Of a stretch of 64,000 nt of DNA, positions 36,953 to 45,252 are shown one piece after another. Every line of letters starts with the position of its first letter. Position 1 is the stretch's first letter. Origin of the DNA: Mesorhizobium sp. (lineage in GTDB: Bacteria > Pseudomonadota > Alphaproteobacteria > Rhizobiales > Rhizobiaceae). A program made the position numbers and the translations under genes. Location of the stretch: the NCBI RefSeq assembly GCF_004963255.1, contig NZ_SUGA01000001.1, forward strand, positions 434,001 to 498,000, in the 5' to 3' direction. The notes below the pieces were generated by a model that saw only the letters and a program-made list of their open reading frames with translations, was not told the DNA's origin and did not search any database.

Positions 36953-38464
36953 TCAGGCAAATCCGGGGAAATAGTCGACTTTTATCCTGGAACGGCGAAC
37001 CCCCATGGCCAGCAGCTTCCCGCGCAGCACCTTGACCATTACCTGCGGGCCGGAGATGTAGAAGGTGCGTTCGAGGTAGTCGGGCATGGTGAGGCGTACC
37101 AGACGAGCGTCGATATAGCCCGGGTACTGCCCGCGCTCAGCACCCTTGGCTACCGCATGGAACGTCTTTATTCCCAGTTCGCGTCTCGCCCGGCCGAGCA
37201 CGTCTCGATAGGCGATGTCGTCTTGTCCCTCCGTGCCGTAGAGAACGACGATGGGCCGCATCTCCTTGCGATCGACGAGATATTGCAGCATCGAACGAAA
37301 CGGCGTGATGCCGATGCCGCCGGCCAGGAAAGCGATCTTGGTGTCCGGATCTGATGGAAGCGTGAAATCGCCGGCCAGTTGCGACGCGTGGATCGTGGCG
37401 CCGGGCTTCATGCCGCCCAGCGCCTGTTTGAAGGCGCTCGACTGCGGATAGAACTTGACGCCCAGCCGCACCGATTGCTCGGTAGGCGATGAGGCGACCG
37501 TGAAGTAGCGGCGGTTGCCGCGATTGTCGGAGCGCTCGAGGCCAAGTGTCCATTCAAGGTACTGGCCTGCCTGGAAGGCGAGCTTTCGCTGCGACTTGAA
37601 GATGAAGTCGTAGCTGTCGATGGCGGTTTGCTCGATGCGTTCCAAAGTCAGCACGAACCGGCCCTTCGGGCTCACGGCGTAGGCGAAGAGGTTACCCGCC
37701 AGGAGAGCTAGCTCGGGTGTGAAATAGAACGAACCGATATGGATGTTGGGCGCGAACAGAAAGCCGACGATCCCGGCACAGGCGATGCGCGGCCAGCGTG
37801 TCGTCGGAGCCGTCAGCGGCTCGGTCAGCATCACGAAGGCGAAGAACAGCAGCGGCGACGAACTGAAGGTCTCCGCGAGAGCGGTGCCATATTGGGATGG
37901 GTCGGTGGTCGCCAGTATCGTCGCCAGCGCCACTGCGAGGAACGTGGCCACGAGATCGAGGCGGCGCAGCTTGCGCACCACAAGAGCGCCGCCCGCAAGC
38001 ACCAGGGGGAAGAGCCAGATGTTGCCGCCCACCCACCATGTGGCGGGATGATCGAGCAGGAGCGCTGTCAACGCAACGCCAAGGGCGGCCGGATTGAACA
38101 GGTGCTTCCCGCCGACGGCCAGGATGTATTTCGACGAGATCGCCCAGACCGACGCGAACGCCACGGCGCCGATGGCCTTGGCTTCGGTGGGGGCAATCGG
38201 ATCGAGAATGAGTGCCAGGATCAACGCGGTGATGTAGACAGACTCGCCGTTGGCCGGAACCCCGAAGATGCGCGCAAAAACCTTGTTGGTAATCCAGCAC
38301 GTGGCCAGCACCAGGGCGGTCGTGAAGCCCAGCGCTGTTGGATCATGCGGCACAAGCTTCAGCAAGCTGAAGACGAAGGCGGCGATCAGCAGGGCCGCCA
38401 GGTAGTAGAGCACCAGCCGGTACATTGTAAGGTGGTCGAGAAGACGGTCGAGGGTCTTGATCAT
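36953..38464 (-). CDS. NqrB/RnfD-like membrane domain fused to a ferredoxin-NADP reductase domain
   Basis: A 503-residue fusion. Residues 1-260 hold about nine helices of the NqrB/RnfD type, with SKYILAVGGKHLFNPAALG as the clearest signature and FAFVMLTEPLTAPTT further on. Residues 270-503 form a flavin reductase: the FAD site RRYFTVASSPTE, the nucleotide loop FLAGGIGITPFRS, and the C-terminal ISGPQVM. I see no SGAT-type flavin attachment motif in the membrane part. It would carry electrons from cytosolic NAD(P)H across the membrane. Its ATG overlaps the apbE stop (ATGA). Confidence 0.85.
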   Translation of the reverse strand: MIKTLDRLLDHLTMYRLVLYYLAALLIAAFVFSLLKLVPHDPTALGFTTALVLATCWITNKVFARIFGVPANGESVYITALILALILDPIAPTEAKAIGAVAFASVWAISSKYILAVGGKHLFNPAALGVALTALLLDHPATWWVGGNIWLFPLVLAGGALVVRKLRRLDLVATFLAVALATILATTDPSQYGTALAETFSSSPLLFFAFVMLTEPLTAPTTRWPRIACAGIVGFLFAPNIHIGSFYFTPELALLAGNLFAYAVSPKGRFVLTLERIEQTAIDSYDFIFKSQRKLAFQAGQYLEWTLGLERSDNRGNRRYFTVASSPTEQSVRLGVKFYPQSSAFKQALGGMKPGATIHASQLAGDFTLPSDPDTKIAFLAGGIGITPFRSMLQYLVDRKEMRPIVVLYGTEGQDDIAYRDVLGRARRELGIKTFHAVAKGAERGQYPGYIDARLVRLTMPDYLERTFYISGPQVMVKVLRGKLLAMGVRRSRIKVDYFPGFA

Positions 38465-39201
38465 GACTGGCAGAAGGCTCCGAAGCCGCTTGTCGGCGTG
38501 GCACGGCAGTTGCTGTCGATGAGATATCCCTCGAGCCCCGGCGTCTGCTCGATAAAGAGGATGCCGTCCCGGCCCATCGCAAAGGCGGCGGTGGCGAAGC
38601 GGTCGGCCTCGAGCACATCGGAGCCGATGACTGTCAGGCTGACAATGTCGCTGATCGGATCATGAGCCGCGCGAGGATTGTAGATGTGTTGCCCGCGCGC
38701 GTATGTGCCGGAAGTGGCCACGCCATGTCCACGCGGATAGACCACCTTGACGATCTCGTCCGTGTGGAAGGGATTGCGGATGCCGACGCTCCAATCTCTG
38801 CCGGAAGCATTCCTGCCGCAGGATTGGATGTCGCCGCCCGCCTCGATGAAGAAGTCGCCGACGTCCGCCCGACGCACGATCTCGGCCGCGTTGCGGATAG
38901 CCCAGCCCTTGACGATGCCGGAAGGGTCGAGCGCGCCGTCGGGCCTGTGGATGTCGAAATAGCCGGCGGTTTCCCTTCTGGTTTGCTCGGCGATCCGCAT
39001 CACGTGGATCATCTGGCAGCTCCAGTCGCGGACCGGAATGTCGCCCCGGTTTATGGCGGAGATCTCGCTGTCCGCACGGTAGGTGCTGAAACGCCGGTCG
39101 ACATCGTCGAAATAGTCGAAGACATTCGCGACAAGGTCGCCGGACGCGCCGCCAAGGTCGACGGTGATGGGCATGCCCATCATGATCCGCGTCTCCCGCA
39201 T
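38461..39201 (-). CDS. apbE: FAD:protein FMN transferase ApbE
   Basis: A 246-residue ApbE-like enzyme that attaches FMN from FAD to a Thr/Ser of partner proteins. The family pattern is present: MMGMPITVDLGG, DVDRRFSTYRADSEISAINR, GALDPSGIVKGWAI, FFIEAGGDIQ and the metal-site region VATSGTYARG followed by HIYNPR. The chain is short and has no signal peptide or lipobox, so it may work in the cytoplasm or need a non-classical path. It lies between the FMN-binding protein (4-bp gap) and the membrane fusion, so both partners are in one operon. Confidence 0.9.
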   Translation of the reverse strand: MRETRIMMGMPITVDLGGASGDLVANVFDYFDDVDRRFSTYRADSEISAINRGDIPVRDWSCQMIHVMRIAEQTRRETAGYFDIHRPDGALDPSGIVKGWAIRNAAEIVRRADVGDFFIEAGGDIQSCGRNASGRDWSVGIRNPFHTDEIVKVVYPRGHGVATSGTYARGQHIYNPRAAHDPISDIVSLTVIGSDVLEADRFATAAFAMGRDGILFIEQTPGLEGYLIDSNCRATPTSGFGAFCQS

Positions 39202-39205
39202 GGAA

Positions 39206-40000
39206 CTACGTCGACGCCTTTTTCAGGGCGCCGCCCAGCGATTGGATAAAGGCCTTGCTCGTCAGCGTGGCGCCCGAGATGATGTCGACATCGGCGCTTT
39301 GCGCGCTGATCGCCTCGTCGCGCAGCATGGGCAACGCCTGCCGGTTGATGCTGACGGAGGTACGGCGGTCATTGGGATATTTCAGGACCTTGAGCGCCGT
39401 CAGGCGGCCGCCCTGGACGAGCGCCTGGATCTGGATGATGCCGTAATAGGCGTCGGCCGCGGGGCCGGTATAGACCCCGTCGGCATAGCCGTGCGTCGCG
39501 AGCTTCATGCCGGTATGAATCACCCGCGCGGATGTTTGCGGATATATGGGGCGCGGCTGCGGGATCGGGATATACACCGCAGGTGTCACCGCGAATGTCG
39601 GCGCATTAGGTGTGGGTGCACTCGCGGCCGGCGGCGCGGGATCTTGTTTCGGCGGCGGAGGCGCCAGCTTCGCGGCTTGCGGCGGGCTGACGATGGCCGG
39701 CGCCAGCTTTGGTGCGATTGCGATCGATGCCGTGGTGTCCGCTTTGATTTCGGCCGGTCTCTGCAGGACCGGCTCCCGCTGCGCATCCTGGGAAATCTTG
39801 CGCTGGGACTTCGCAGGCGCCGTGACTGGGTCGGCCGATGCTGATGGCACGAATGGCTGCGAAGCGCCCTGCGTTGCGGTACCGGGGGCGCCATCCATAT
39901 CGACCAGGTCGTTGGCTGGTGGTGTGCCTGCCTGATCCCAGACATAGGCACCCGACGAGGCGATCACGAAGAGCGATAGGGCGATCTTTTTCATAAGCAT
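39206..40000 (-). CDS. FMN-binding domain protein with flavinylation motif
   Basis: A 264-residue exported protein. Residues 3-20 form a signal anchor. Residues 40-155 are a Pro/Ala-rich flexible linker. The FMN_bind domain (about 165-264) has DGVYTGPAADAYYGIIQIQ and ends with the covalent flavin site ISGATLTSKAF; Thr245 of SGAT is the predicted attachment residue. The linker suits a tethered shuttle between the membrane protein and an outer acceptor. It is the first gene of the operon; an 11-bp-period repeat lies 73 bp upstream. Confidence 0.87.
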   Translation of the reverse strand: MLMKKIALSLFVIASSGAYVWDQAGTPPANDLVDMDGAPGTATQGASQPFVPSASADPVTAPAKSQRKISQDAQREPVLQRPAEIKADTTASIAIAPKLAPAIVSPPQAAKLAPPPPKQDPAPPAASAPTPNAPTFAVTPAVYIPIPQPRPIYPQTSARVIHTGMKLATHGYADGVYTGPAADAYYGIIQIQALVQGGRLTALKVLKYPNDRRTSVSINRQALPMLRDEAISAQSADVDIISGATLTSKAFIQSLGGALKKAST

Positions 40001-40072
40001 TGCATCCCGGCTTCAGGGCGCGCAACGGCCGGACCGTCGCATGCCTTCTCACCGCACTATCTCACGAGTTAG

Positions 40073-40090
40073 CTGACAGCTGGCTGTCAG
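40073..40090. promoter_or_regulatory. Heptamer repeat and palindrome before the flavin operon
   Basis: CTGACAGCTGGCTGTCAG, an 18-bp perfect palindrome. Read on the minus strand it is TGACAGC-N4-TGTCAGC, with the same 11-bp period as the repeat at 34575-34592. It lies 73 bp before the FMN-binding protein start. Confidence 0.6.
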
Positions 40091-40139
40091 CGCGCCTTGG
40101 CTTGCGAAAAGTGCCGCGCCGGCAAATCCGTGCAGCCGT

Positions 40140-40153
40140 TTGACTTGGATCAG
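40140..40153. promoter_or_regulatory. Anaerobox variant
   Basis: TTGACTTGGATCAG, one mismatch (last base), centred 105 bp before the VIT gene start at 40252. It is further away than the other boxes, so confidence is lower. Confidence 0.45.
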
Positions 40154-40251
40154 GGCATTTGCTCCGATCACCAAGCAATGAAGCTGCATTCCTGCGCGTT
40201 TCGGGATGGAGGCAATACAATGGCAATATTCAACTGTTCATCGCCGCGACC

Positions 40252-40947
40252 ATGAGCCGCCTTCACGCTGAAAATCACCTGGTGTCGCGCATTGGCTGGC
40301 TGCGGGCCGCCGTGCTCGGCGCCAATGACGGCATCGTTTCGACAGCCAGCCTGATCATCGGAGTTGCGGCCGCCAACGCCACCACGACCAGTGTCCTCGT
40401 GGCGGGTGTCGCCGGCCTCGTGGCCGGTGCCATGTCGATGGCCGCGGGGGAATATGTATCCGTCAGTTCCCAGGCCGACACCGAGAAGGCGGATCTCGCC
40501 CGTGAGCGGGAGGAACTGGCCACCCAGCCGGAATTCGAGAGACAGGAGCTTGCGCAGATCTATATCGATCGGGGCGTGGAGCCTCGCCTGGCGTTGCAGG
40601 TGGCCGACCAATTGATGGCCAAGGACGCGCTCAGCGCCCATGCCCGTGACGAGCTTGGCATTTCCGAGGCAACCGCCGCACGACCCATCCTGGCGGCGCT
40701 GGCTTCCGCGGCGGCGTTTTCAATCGGTGCGGTCATGCCTCTGGCGATGGTGCTGATTTCGCCGCCCTCGAGACTTGTTGCCGTTGTCTCGGTCGCATCG
40801 TTGCTGTTCCTGGCGGTGCTGGGCGCAATCGGCGCGAGGGCCGGCGGCGCCAATATGTGGAAGGCGACAGCTCGCGTCACCTTTTGGGGAGCGCTGGCGA
40901 TGGCCTTGACGGCTGGCATTGGCGCGATGTTCGGTACGACGGGCTAG
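40252..40947 (+). CDS. VIT1/CCC1 family iron/manganese transporter
   Basis: A 231-residue membrane protein of the VIT1/CCC1 family. Five helices: the first two follow SRIGWLRAAVLGANDGIVSTASLIIGV, the family signature. GAMSMAAGEYVSVSSQADTE marks the end of helix 2, followed by a Glu-rich cytoplasmic loop (REREELATQPEFERQELAQ) that binds metal in plant VIT1. The last three helices are in the C-terminal half. The ATG has no clear ribosome site, and upstream in-frame TTG codons are possible. Likely exports or stores iron or manganese. Confidence 0.9.
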   Translation: MSRLHAENHLVSRIGWLRAAVLGANDGIVSTASLIIGVAAANATTTSVLVAGVAGLVAGAMSMAAGEYVSVSSQADTEKADLAREREELATQPEFERQELAQIYIDRGVEPRLALQVADQLMAKDALSAHARDELGISEATAARPILAALASAAAFSIGAVMPLAMVLISPPSRLVAVVSVASLLFLAVLGAIGARAGGANMWKATARVTFWGALAMALTAGIGAMFGTTG

Positions 40948-40964
40948 GTCGCTGGTTCACCGGC

Positions 40965-40978
40965 TTGATCGAGATCAA
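40965..40978. promoter_or_regulatory. Anaerobox (FNR/FixK site)
   Basis: TTGATCGAGATCAA, a perfect site centred 59 bp before the ATG at 41031. The identical sequence occurs at fnrN/hemN (51894-51907). Confidence 0.88.
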
Positions 40979-41030
40979 TGTCGCGCGCTGCTCGGCATGG
41001 CAATGATTGCCGACTGAGGAGTGTGCCGCC

Positions 41031-41291
41031 ATGAGCTTTCTCGAATATCTGATGGGCGCTGACGCCAGAACCGTCTTGATGGGACGCATGATGCAGAAAA
41101 TGGGCGTCGACAGGCAGTTGCGAGTCGTGGCGGACCACGTCGCCGTTACCAGTCGCGCCGTGGACCGGTGCCGCTCCTGCGGCCACCAGGATGAATGCGC
41201 GGCCTGGCTCGACCAAACCGAGCATGCCGATCATCCGCCGGCCTATTGCCGCAATGGCGACTTGATCGCGCGTCTGCAATCTATCCGTTGA
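41031..41291 (+). CDS. DUF6455-like Cys-rich small protein
   Basis: An 86-residue protein opening MSFLEYLMGADARTVLMGRMMQKMG. Four Cys residues (CRSCGHQDEC, then YCRNGD) fit a metal or iron-sulphur site, as in DUF6455. A strong GAGGAG precedes the ATG; the frame is open upstream without a site. A perfect anaerobox is centred 59 bp away. Function unknown; with Fe-S sensing in mind it may be a small regulator, but that is inference. Confidence 0.8.
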   Translation: MSFLEYLMGADARTVLMGRMMQKMGVDRQLRVVADHVAVTSRAVDRCRSCGHQDECAAWLDQTEHADHPPAYCRNGDLIARLQSIR

Positions 41292-41457
41292 TCGAGCAAC
41301 GACGCCGCGGCCTTGATAGGTTGCCGCTGTGAGCCGCCCGGGCTACCCCAGCCGAGAACAGGCGGCTTCGCCCGTGTGACGAACACAGGATGCGTTGACG
41401 GCAGTCGGCGCCGGTGAGACGTCTGCAGTCGACAGGTTCGTGCACGAGGCAGGCAGT

Positions 41458-42006
41458 TTGGACAATCTGCATCTTCTGGAAGCATTTCTGCTCTTTGCCG
41501 CGCCAGGGCCGACCAACGCTCTTCTGGCGGCAGGCGCCGTCAAGCGGCAGAACGCCACCACGCTCCTTGCCGCGCAAGCCTGCGGATACGGGATCGCGGC
41601 GGCCTTCTGGCTTTCGCTGCGTTCCCTGGTGCCGCCTGCCACTGTCCAGTCGGTTCAACTGGTTGCTGCCGCGTGGCTGGTGATCCTTGGCTTTCGCCCG
41701 ATGGCGGCCAGGCGCGCCGAGGCAACCGAAAACGGCGGTGGCATCTCCATCCTGGCGACCACCGCCCTCAATCCGAAGGCGTTCATCTATTGCGTGGCCA
41801 TCGTGCCGATGGACATCGAGGCGGCCGCGCTGGGCATCGCTTGGGTTACGCTGCTCGTGATCACGGCAGTGACCGGATCGATGTGGCTGCTGCTGGGCGG
41901 GCGGCTGAGCGGCGGCAAGAGGATGGCCGACGCCATCGCCGGCGCGGCGCTCATTGTCTTTGCGCTGCTGCTGGTTCGGCCCCTGATGCCGTTGTCCGCG
42001 ACTTGA
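41458..42006 (+). CDS. LysE/RhtB-type exporter-like protein
   Basis: A 182-residue membrane protein with about six helices. The LysE-family signature FAAPGPTNALLAAGAVKR is near residue 14, and TTALNPKAFIYCVAI, another family motif, near residue 100. Such proteins export amino acids; substrate unknown. No ATG is in frame near the start; TTG at 41458 is chosen because a GAGGCAGGCAG stretch precedes it. It ends in a hairpin shared with the convergent CBS-BON gene. Confidence 0.8.
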   Translation: MDNLHLLEAFLLFAAPGPTNALLAAGAVKRQNATTLLAAQACGYGIAAAFWLSLRSLVPPATVQSVQLVAAAWLVILGFRPMAARRAEATENGGGISILATTALNPKAFIYCVAIVPMDIEAAALGIAWVTLLVITAVTGSMWLLLGGRLSGGKRMADAIAGAALIVFALLLVRPLMPLSAT

Positions 42007-42018
42007 GTGCGTGCGCCG

Positions 42019-42035
42019 GAAGCGCGACGCGCTTC
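42019..42035. terminator. Short bidirectional hairpin
   Basis: GAAGCGCG-A-CGCGCTTC, a perfect 8-bp inverted repeat between the convergent LysE-like and CBS-BON genes, overlapping the stop codon of the latter. The single-base centre forces a smaller real stem. Weak terminator or repeat remnant. Confidence 0.4.
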
Positions 42036-42735
42036 AAGAGACAAGCACCACCGAGAATGGCCCGGCGCAAAAGAGCTTGTCCGTGACCTTCTTGACACCG
42101 GCAACGTTCTCGGCCGCAACCACGGCAGCTTGTCGCTGACGTTCGTCGAAGATGGCGCCGCTCAGCTCAACGTCTCCCTTGTCGACGGTGACGCCGATAA
42201 GGTCGCCGCCGACGCTCCAGGACTGCCCCCGCAGCTCGGCAAGAATGTTCCTGCGGATGACCTCGTCGTCGACAGTCGCAGAACCTGACTTGGGCAGAGT
42301 GCGGAGCAGGATGCGCATCAGATCGGAGCGGCTGACGATGCCGACGATCTTGTCCGCGTCAAGGATAGGCACATTCTTGATGTCGTGGGTCGCCATGAGC
42401 TCGACGACCTCGGCAAGCGAAGCGCCTGGCGCTGCCGAAACGACGCCGGCGGTCATGACCTCGGCCACCCGGCGGCCGCTCGAACGGACATACTCGTCGG
42501 CGAGCTTGCCTGGACCGACAAGAAACTCCAGCCAGCGAGGCCGCGCCCGTCTCGTGCCAAGTTCGCCCCGGCGCAGAAAATCGCCTTCGCTGATGATGCC
42601 AGCCAGCGATCCGTCGTCTCCCACGACCGGCAGGCAGCGGATGTTCCTGGTCAGCATCAGATCGGCCGCTTCGGCGACCGAGGCAGAGGTGGCGATTGTG
42701 ACGACCGGCGTCGTCATGATGTCCCGAGCCTGCAT
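42034..42735 (-). CDS. CBS-CBS-BON domain protein
   Basis: A 233-residue cytoplasmic protein. Two CBS domains (about 1-60, opening MQARDIMTTPVVTIATSAS, and 90-145, VAEVMTAGVVSAAPGASLAEV) form a nucleotide-binding pair, and a BON domain closes the chain (about 155-225, with VTVDKGDVELSGAIFDERQR). CBS pairs sense AMP/ATP and BON domains bind membranes or phospholipid. Proteins with this layout are common in rhizobial low-oxygen clusters. An anaerobox variant overlapping the fixS stop codon is centred 61 bp upstream. Confidence 0.9.
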   Translation of the reverse strand: MQARDIMTTPVVTIATSASVAEAADLMLTRNIRCLPVVGDDGSLAGIISEGDFLRRGELGTRRARPRWLEFLVGPGKLADEYVRSSGRRVAEVMTAGVVSAAPGASLAEVVELMATHDIKNVPILDADKIVGIVSRSDLMRILLRTLPKSGSATVDDEVIRRNILAELRGQSWSVGGDLIGVTVDKGDVELSGAIFDERQRQAAVVAAENVAGVKKVTDKLFCAGPFSVVLVS

Positions 42736-42789
42736 CGAAGTCTCCCGCTTTCGTCAGCCTTACTCTCGGAGGTCGAGAGCAACGCTGCC

Positions 42790-42803
42790 TTGATCTGCGT
42801 CAG
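42790..42803. promoter_or_regulatory. Anaerobox variant overlapping the ccoS stop codon
   Basis: TTGATCTGCGTCAG, one mismatch (last base), centred 61 bp before the CBS-BON start. The last four bases lie inside the end of the ccoS gene. Confidence 0.55.
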
Positions 42804-42970
42804 TTTGATCGCGGGGCTTCCTTGTCTCGCGCATCGGGTTCGATCAGTATCCGCTCGGCGGCTCCGTCGAGATCCTCGTACTGGCCGCTGCGCAAAGCCC
42901 ACAGGAAGCCGGACAGACCGAGCGCGCCGAGGAACAGGGCCACGGGAATGAGATAGACGAGCGTGGTCAT
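42800..42970 (-). CDS. ccoS: cbb3 oxidase assembly protein CcoS/FixS
   Basis: A 56-residue membrane protein opening MTTLVYLIPVALFLGALGLS, one transmembrane helix, then FLWALRSGQYEDLDGAAERI, the hallmark of CcoS, which is needed to insert haem/copper cofactors into the cbb3 oxidase. The ATG overlaps the fixI stop (ATGA). It is the last gene of fixGHIS. Its 3' end overlaps an anaerobox. Confidence 0.92.
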   Translation of the reverse strand: MTTLVYLIPVALFLGALGLSGFLWALRSGQYEDLDGAAERILIEPDARDKEAPRSN

Positions 42971-45252
42971 GGGTGGGCCGCTTCGATGACGTCGCTGCGG
43001 CGCCTGGCGGGAGCGGCTTCAGGGGCCGCTTTCGCCGTCGTCTGAAGCCGCATCGCATTTGCGATCACGATCAGCGAGGAAGCGCTCATCGCGATCGCCG
43101 CGATCAGCGGCGTCACATGTCCGAGGATGGCGATCGGCACAGCGAACGCGTTGTAGACGATCGCGATTGCGATGTTCTGGCGGATGAGCCGGCCGGCCTT
43201 GCGCGAAACATCCAGGGCGAGCGGCACCGCCAGCAGGCTCTCGCGCAGGAAGACGAAATCCGCGGCCTGGCGGCCGATGTCGGCCGCGGTCGCCGGAGCC
43301 ATCGAGACATGCGCGGCGCCGAGCGCCGGCGTGTCGTTGAGGCCGTCGCCCACCATCAGCACCTTGTGACCGGCGCGGGCCAACGCCTCGATCCTCTCGA
43401 CCTTGCCCGCGGGCAGCAGGGCCGACACGAAATTCTCGATGCCCAAGGCGCCCGCCGCCTCGCCGCAGGCTCTCGCGGTGTCGCCGGAAAGCATCTCGAC
43501 CGAGATGCCGGCCTCCTTCAACCGTCCCACCGCCGCCTTCGCATCGGCGCGCGTGGCATCCTCGAAGGCGAAGCATGCAACGATCCTGCCATTCTTCGCG
43601 AGGACCGTGCCGCCAAACCCGCCATATCGCCCTTCACCGCCGGTGCGGGCCTTCCATCCGGCCCAGCCGCGCCGGCCAAGGCGCCAGATATCGCCGCCCG
43701 CGGACGCTTCGATGCCGAAGCCCGGCTCCTCCTGCACGCTGTCGAATTGGGTTCGACCGCGAACGCTGCCATAGGCCGCCAGCGCCTTCGAGAACGGGTG
43801 CCGGGAATGCGCCGCCAGGTCTGCCGCGATCGCCAGCATGGCCGGATCGATCGACGCCGCGTTGACGAGCCTGGGCAGCCCCAGAGTGAGCGTCCCGGTC
43901 TTGTCGAACACAGCCGCGTCGATCGCCGCGAGACGCTCCATCGCCGAACCGTCCTTGACCATGACGCCGGCCTCGAACAGGCGCCGGGCCGCCACCACCT
44001 GGACGATCGGAACCGCGAGGCCGAGCGCGCACGGGCAGGTGATGATGAGCACGGCGATGGCGATGGTCATCGCGCGGTGCCAATCGCCGGACGCAATCAT
44101 CCAGCCGAGGAAGGTGACAAAGGCCGCCAGATGGACCACGGGCGCGTAGAGTGCCGATACCCGGTCGGCGATCCGCCTGTAGCGCGAGCGGCCACCCTCG
44201 GCGGCTTCCATCAGCCGGACCATTTCCGCCAGGAAGGAATCCTTCGCCGCGGCAGTTGCCTGCATCGTCAGCGGACCTGTCAGGTTCAGCGTGCCGGCCT
44301 GGACGTGCCTGCCGGCGCTCACGGCTTTCGGCGCGCTCTCGCCGGAGACGATCGAGCAATCGAGGTCGGAATTCCCGCTGACGATATCGCCGTCGACCGG
44401 GATCCGCTCCCCGGCCGCAATGAGCAGGCGCATTCCCGGAGCGAGTTCGGCGACGGGCACGTATTCGCGTATTCCGTCGTCCCGCAAGACCACTGCCCCT
44501 CGCGCGGCAAGCCGCGACAGGCCATTGACCGCGGTTCGCGCCCGCTCGCGCATCACGTGATCCAGCGTGCGCCCGATCAGCAGGAAGAAGAGCAGCGACA
44601 CCGAGGCGTCGAAATAGGCGTGCTCGCCGTGATTGATGGTCTCGTAGAGGCTCATCGCATAGGCGAGCGAAACGCCCACCGCGATCGGCACGTCCATGTT
44701 CATGCGGCCATGGCGCAGCGCGTTCGCAGCCGAGCGGAAGTAGATCCCGCCGGCGAAGGCGAGCGCCGGGATGGCGATCAGCGCGGACAGCCAATGGAAC
44801 AGATCGCGTGTCGGGCCTTCCGCGCCGGACCAGACCGATACCGAGAGCAGCATGATATTGCCGGCTGCGAAGCCCGCCACGGCGACAGCGCGGATCAGCT
44901 CCGAGAGCGTCCTGTCCTTCTCGTGAATTTCCGGGTCGAACAGGTGCGCCTGATAGCCGAGCCGGCCGAGCACGGCGAAGAATGGCGGGACGATGTCGCC
45001 GCGCCAGCGGACGGACACACGCTTCGTCGACAGGTTGACGCGAGCGGACGCGACATTCTCGACCGAGCCGAGCGCCGCCTCGATCGCCTGGATGCAAGCT
45101 CCGCAGTGAACCGTCGGCACCGACAGGTCGGTCTGGTGGATGTCGCCGCCCAGGGAGCGGCTGGCCAGCTTGATCTCCTCGCTCGACGGCGATGCAGATG
45201 TCGCGCCGGCGACCTCCAACGCCATTTCAGCCCCAGGCGCGCAGCAGCTCAT
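42967..45252 (-). CDS. fixI: Copper P-type ATPase FixI/CcoI
   Basis: A 761-residue P1B copper ATPase that loads copper for the cbb3 oxidase. A zinc-finger-like CC at the N-terminus (MSCCAPG), an HMA domain (VPTVHCGACIQAIEAAL, with the CxxC-type HCGAC), about eight helices, the actuator GESAPK, the CPC ion-binding motif in ITCPCALG, DKTGTLT (Asp450) and GDGLNDTPALG. The start overlaps the fixH stop (ATGA). Typical of CopA2/FixI rather than the detoxifying CopA1. Confidence 0.95.
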   Translation of the reverse strand: MSCCAPGAEMALEVAGATSASPSSEEIKLASRSLGGDIHQTDLSVPTVHCGACIQAIEAALGSVENVASARVNLSTKRVSVRWRGDIVPPFFAVLGRLGYQAHLFDPEIHEKDRTLSELIRAVAVAGFAAGNIMLLSVSVWSGAEGPTRDLFHWLSALIAIPALAFAGGIYFRSAANALRHGRMNMDVPIAVGVSLAYAMSLYETINHGEHAYFDASVSLLFFLLIGRTLDHVMRERARTAVNGLSRLAARGAVVLRDDGIREYVPVAELAPGMRLLIAAGERIPVDGDIVSGNSDLDCSIVSGESAPKAVSAGRHVQAGTLNLTGPLTMQATAAAKDSFLAEMVRLMEAAEGGRSRYRRIADRVSALYAPVVHLAAFVTFLGWMIASGDWHRAMTIAIAVLIITCPCALGLAVPIVQVVAARRLFEAGVMVKDGSAMERLAAIDAAVFDKTGTLTLGLPRLVNAASIDPAMLAIAADLAAHSRHPFSKALAAYGSVRGRTQFDSVQEEPGFGIEASAGGDIWRLGRRGWAGWKARTGGEGRYGGFGGTVLAKNGRIVACFAFEDATRADAKAAVGRLKEAGISVEMLSGDTARACGEAAGALGIENFVSALLPAGKVERIEALARAGHKVLMVGDGLNDTPALGAAHVSMAPATAADIGRQAADFVFLRESLLAVPLALDVSRKAGRLIRQNIAIAIVYNAFAVPIAILGHVTPLIAAIAMSASSLIVIANAMRLQTTAKAAPEAAPARRRSDVIEAAHP

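Noticed and set aside
36938..37354. A 138-codon plus-strand frame after the sensor kinase
   Set aside because: It lies antisense to the reductase domain of the NqrB-like fusion and has no motif.
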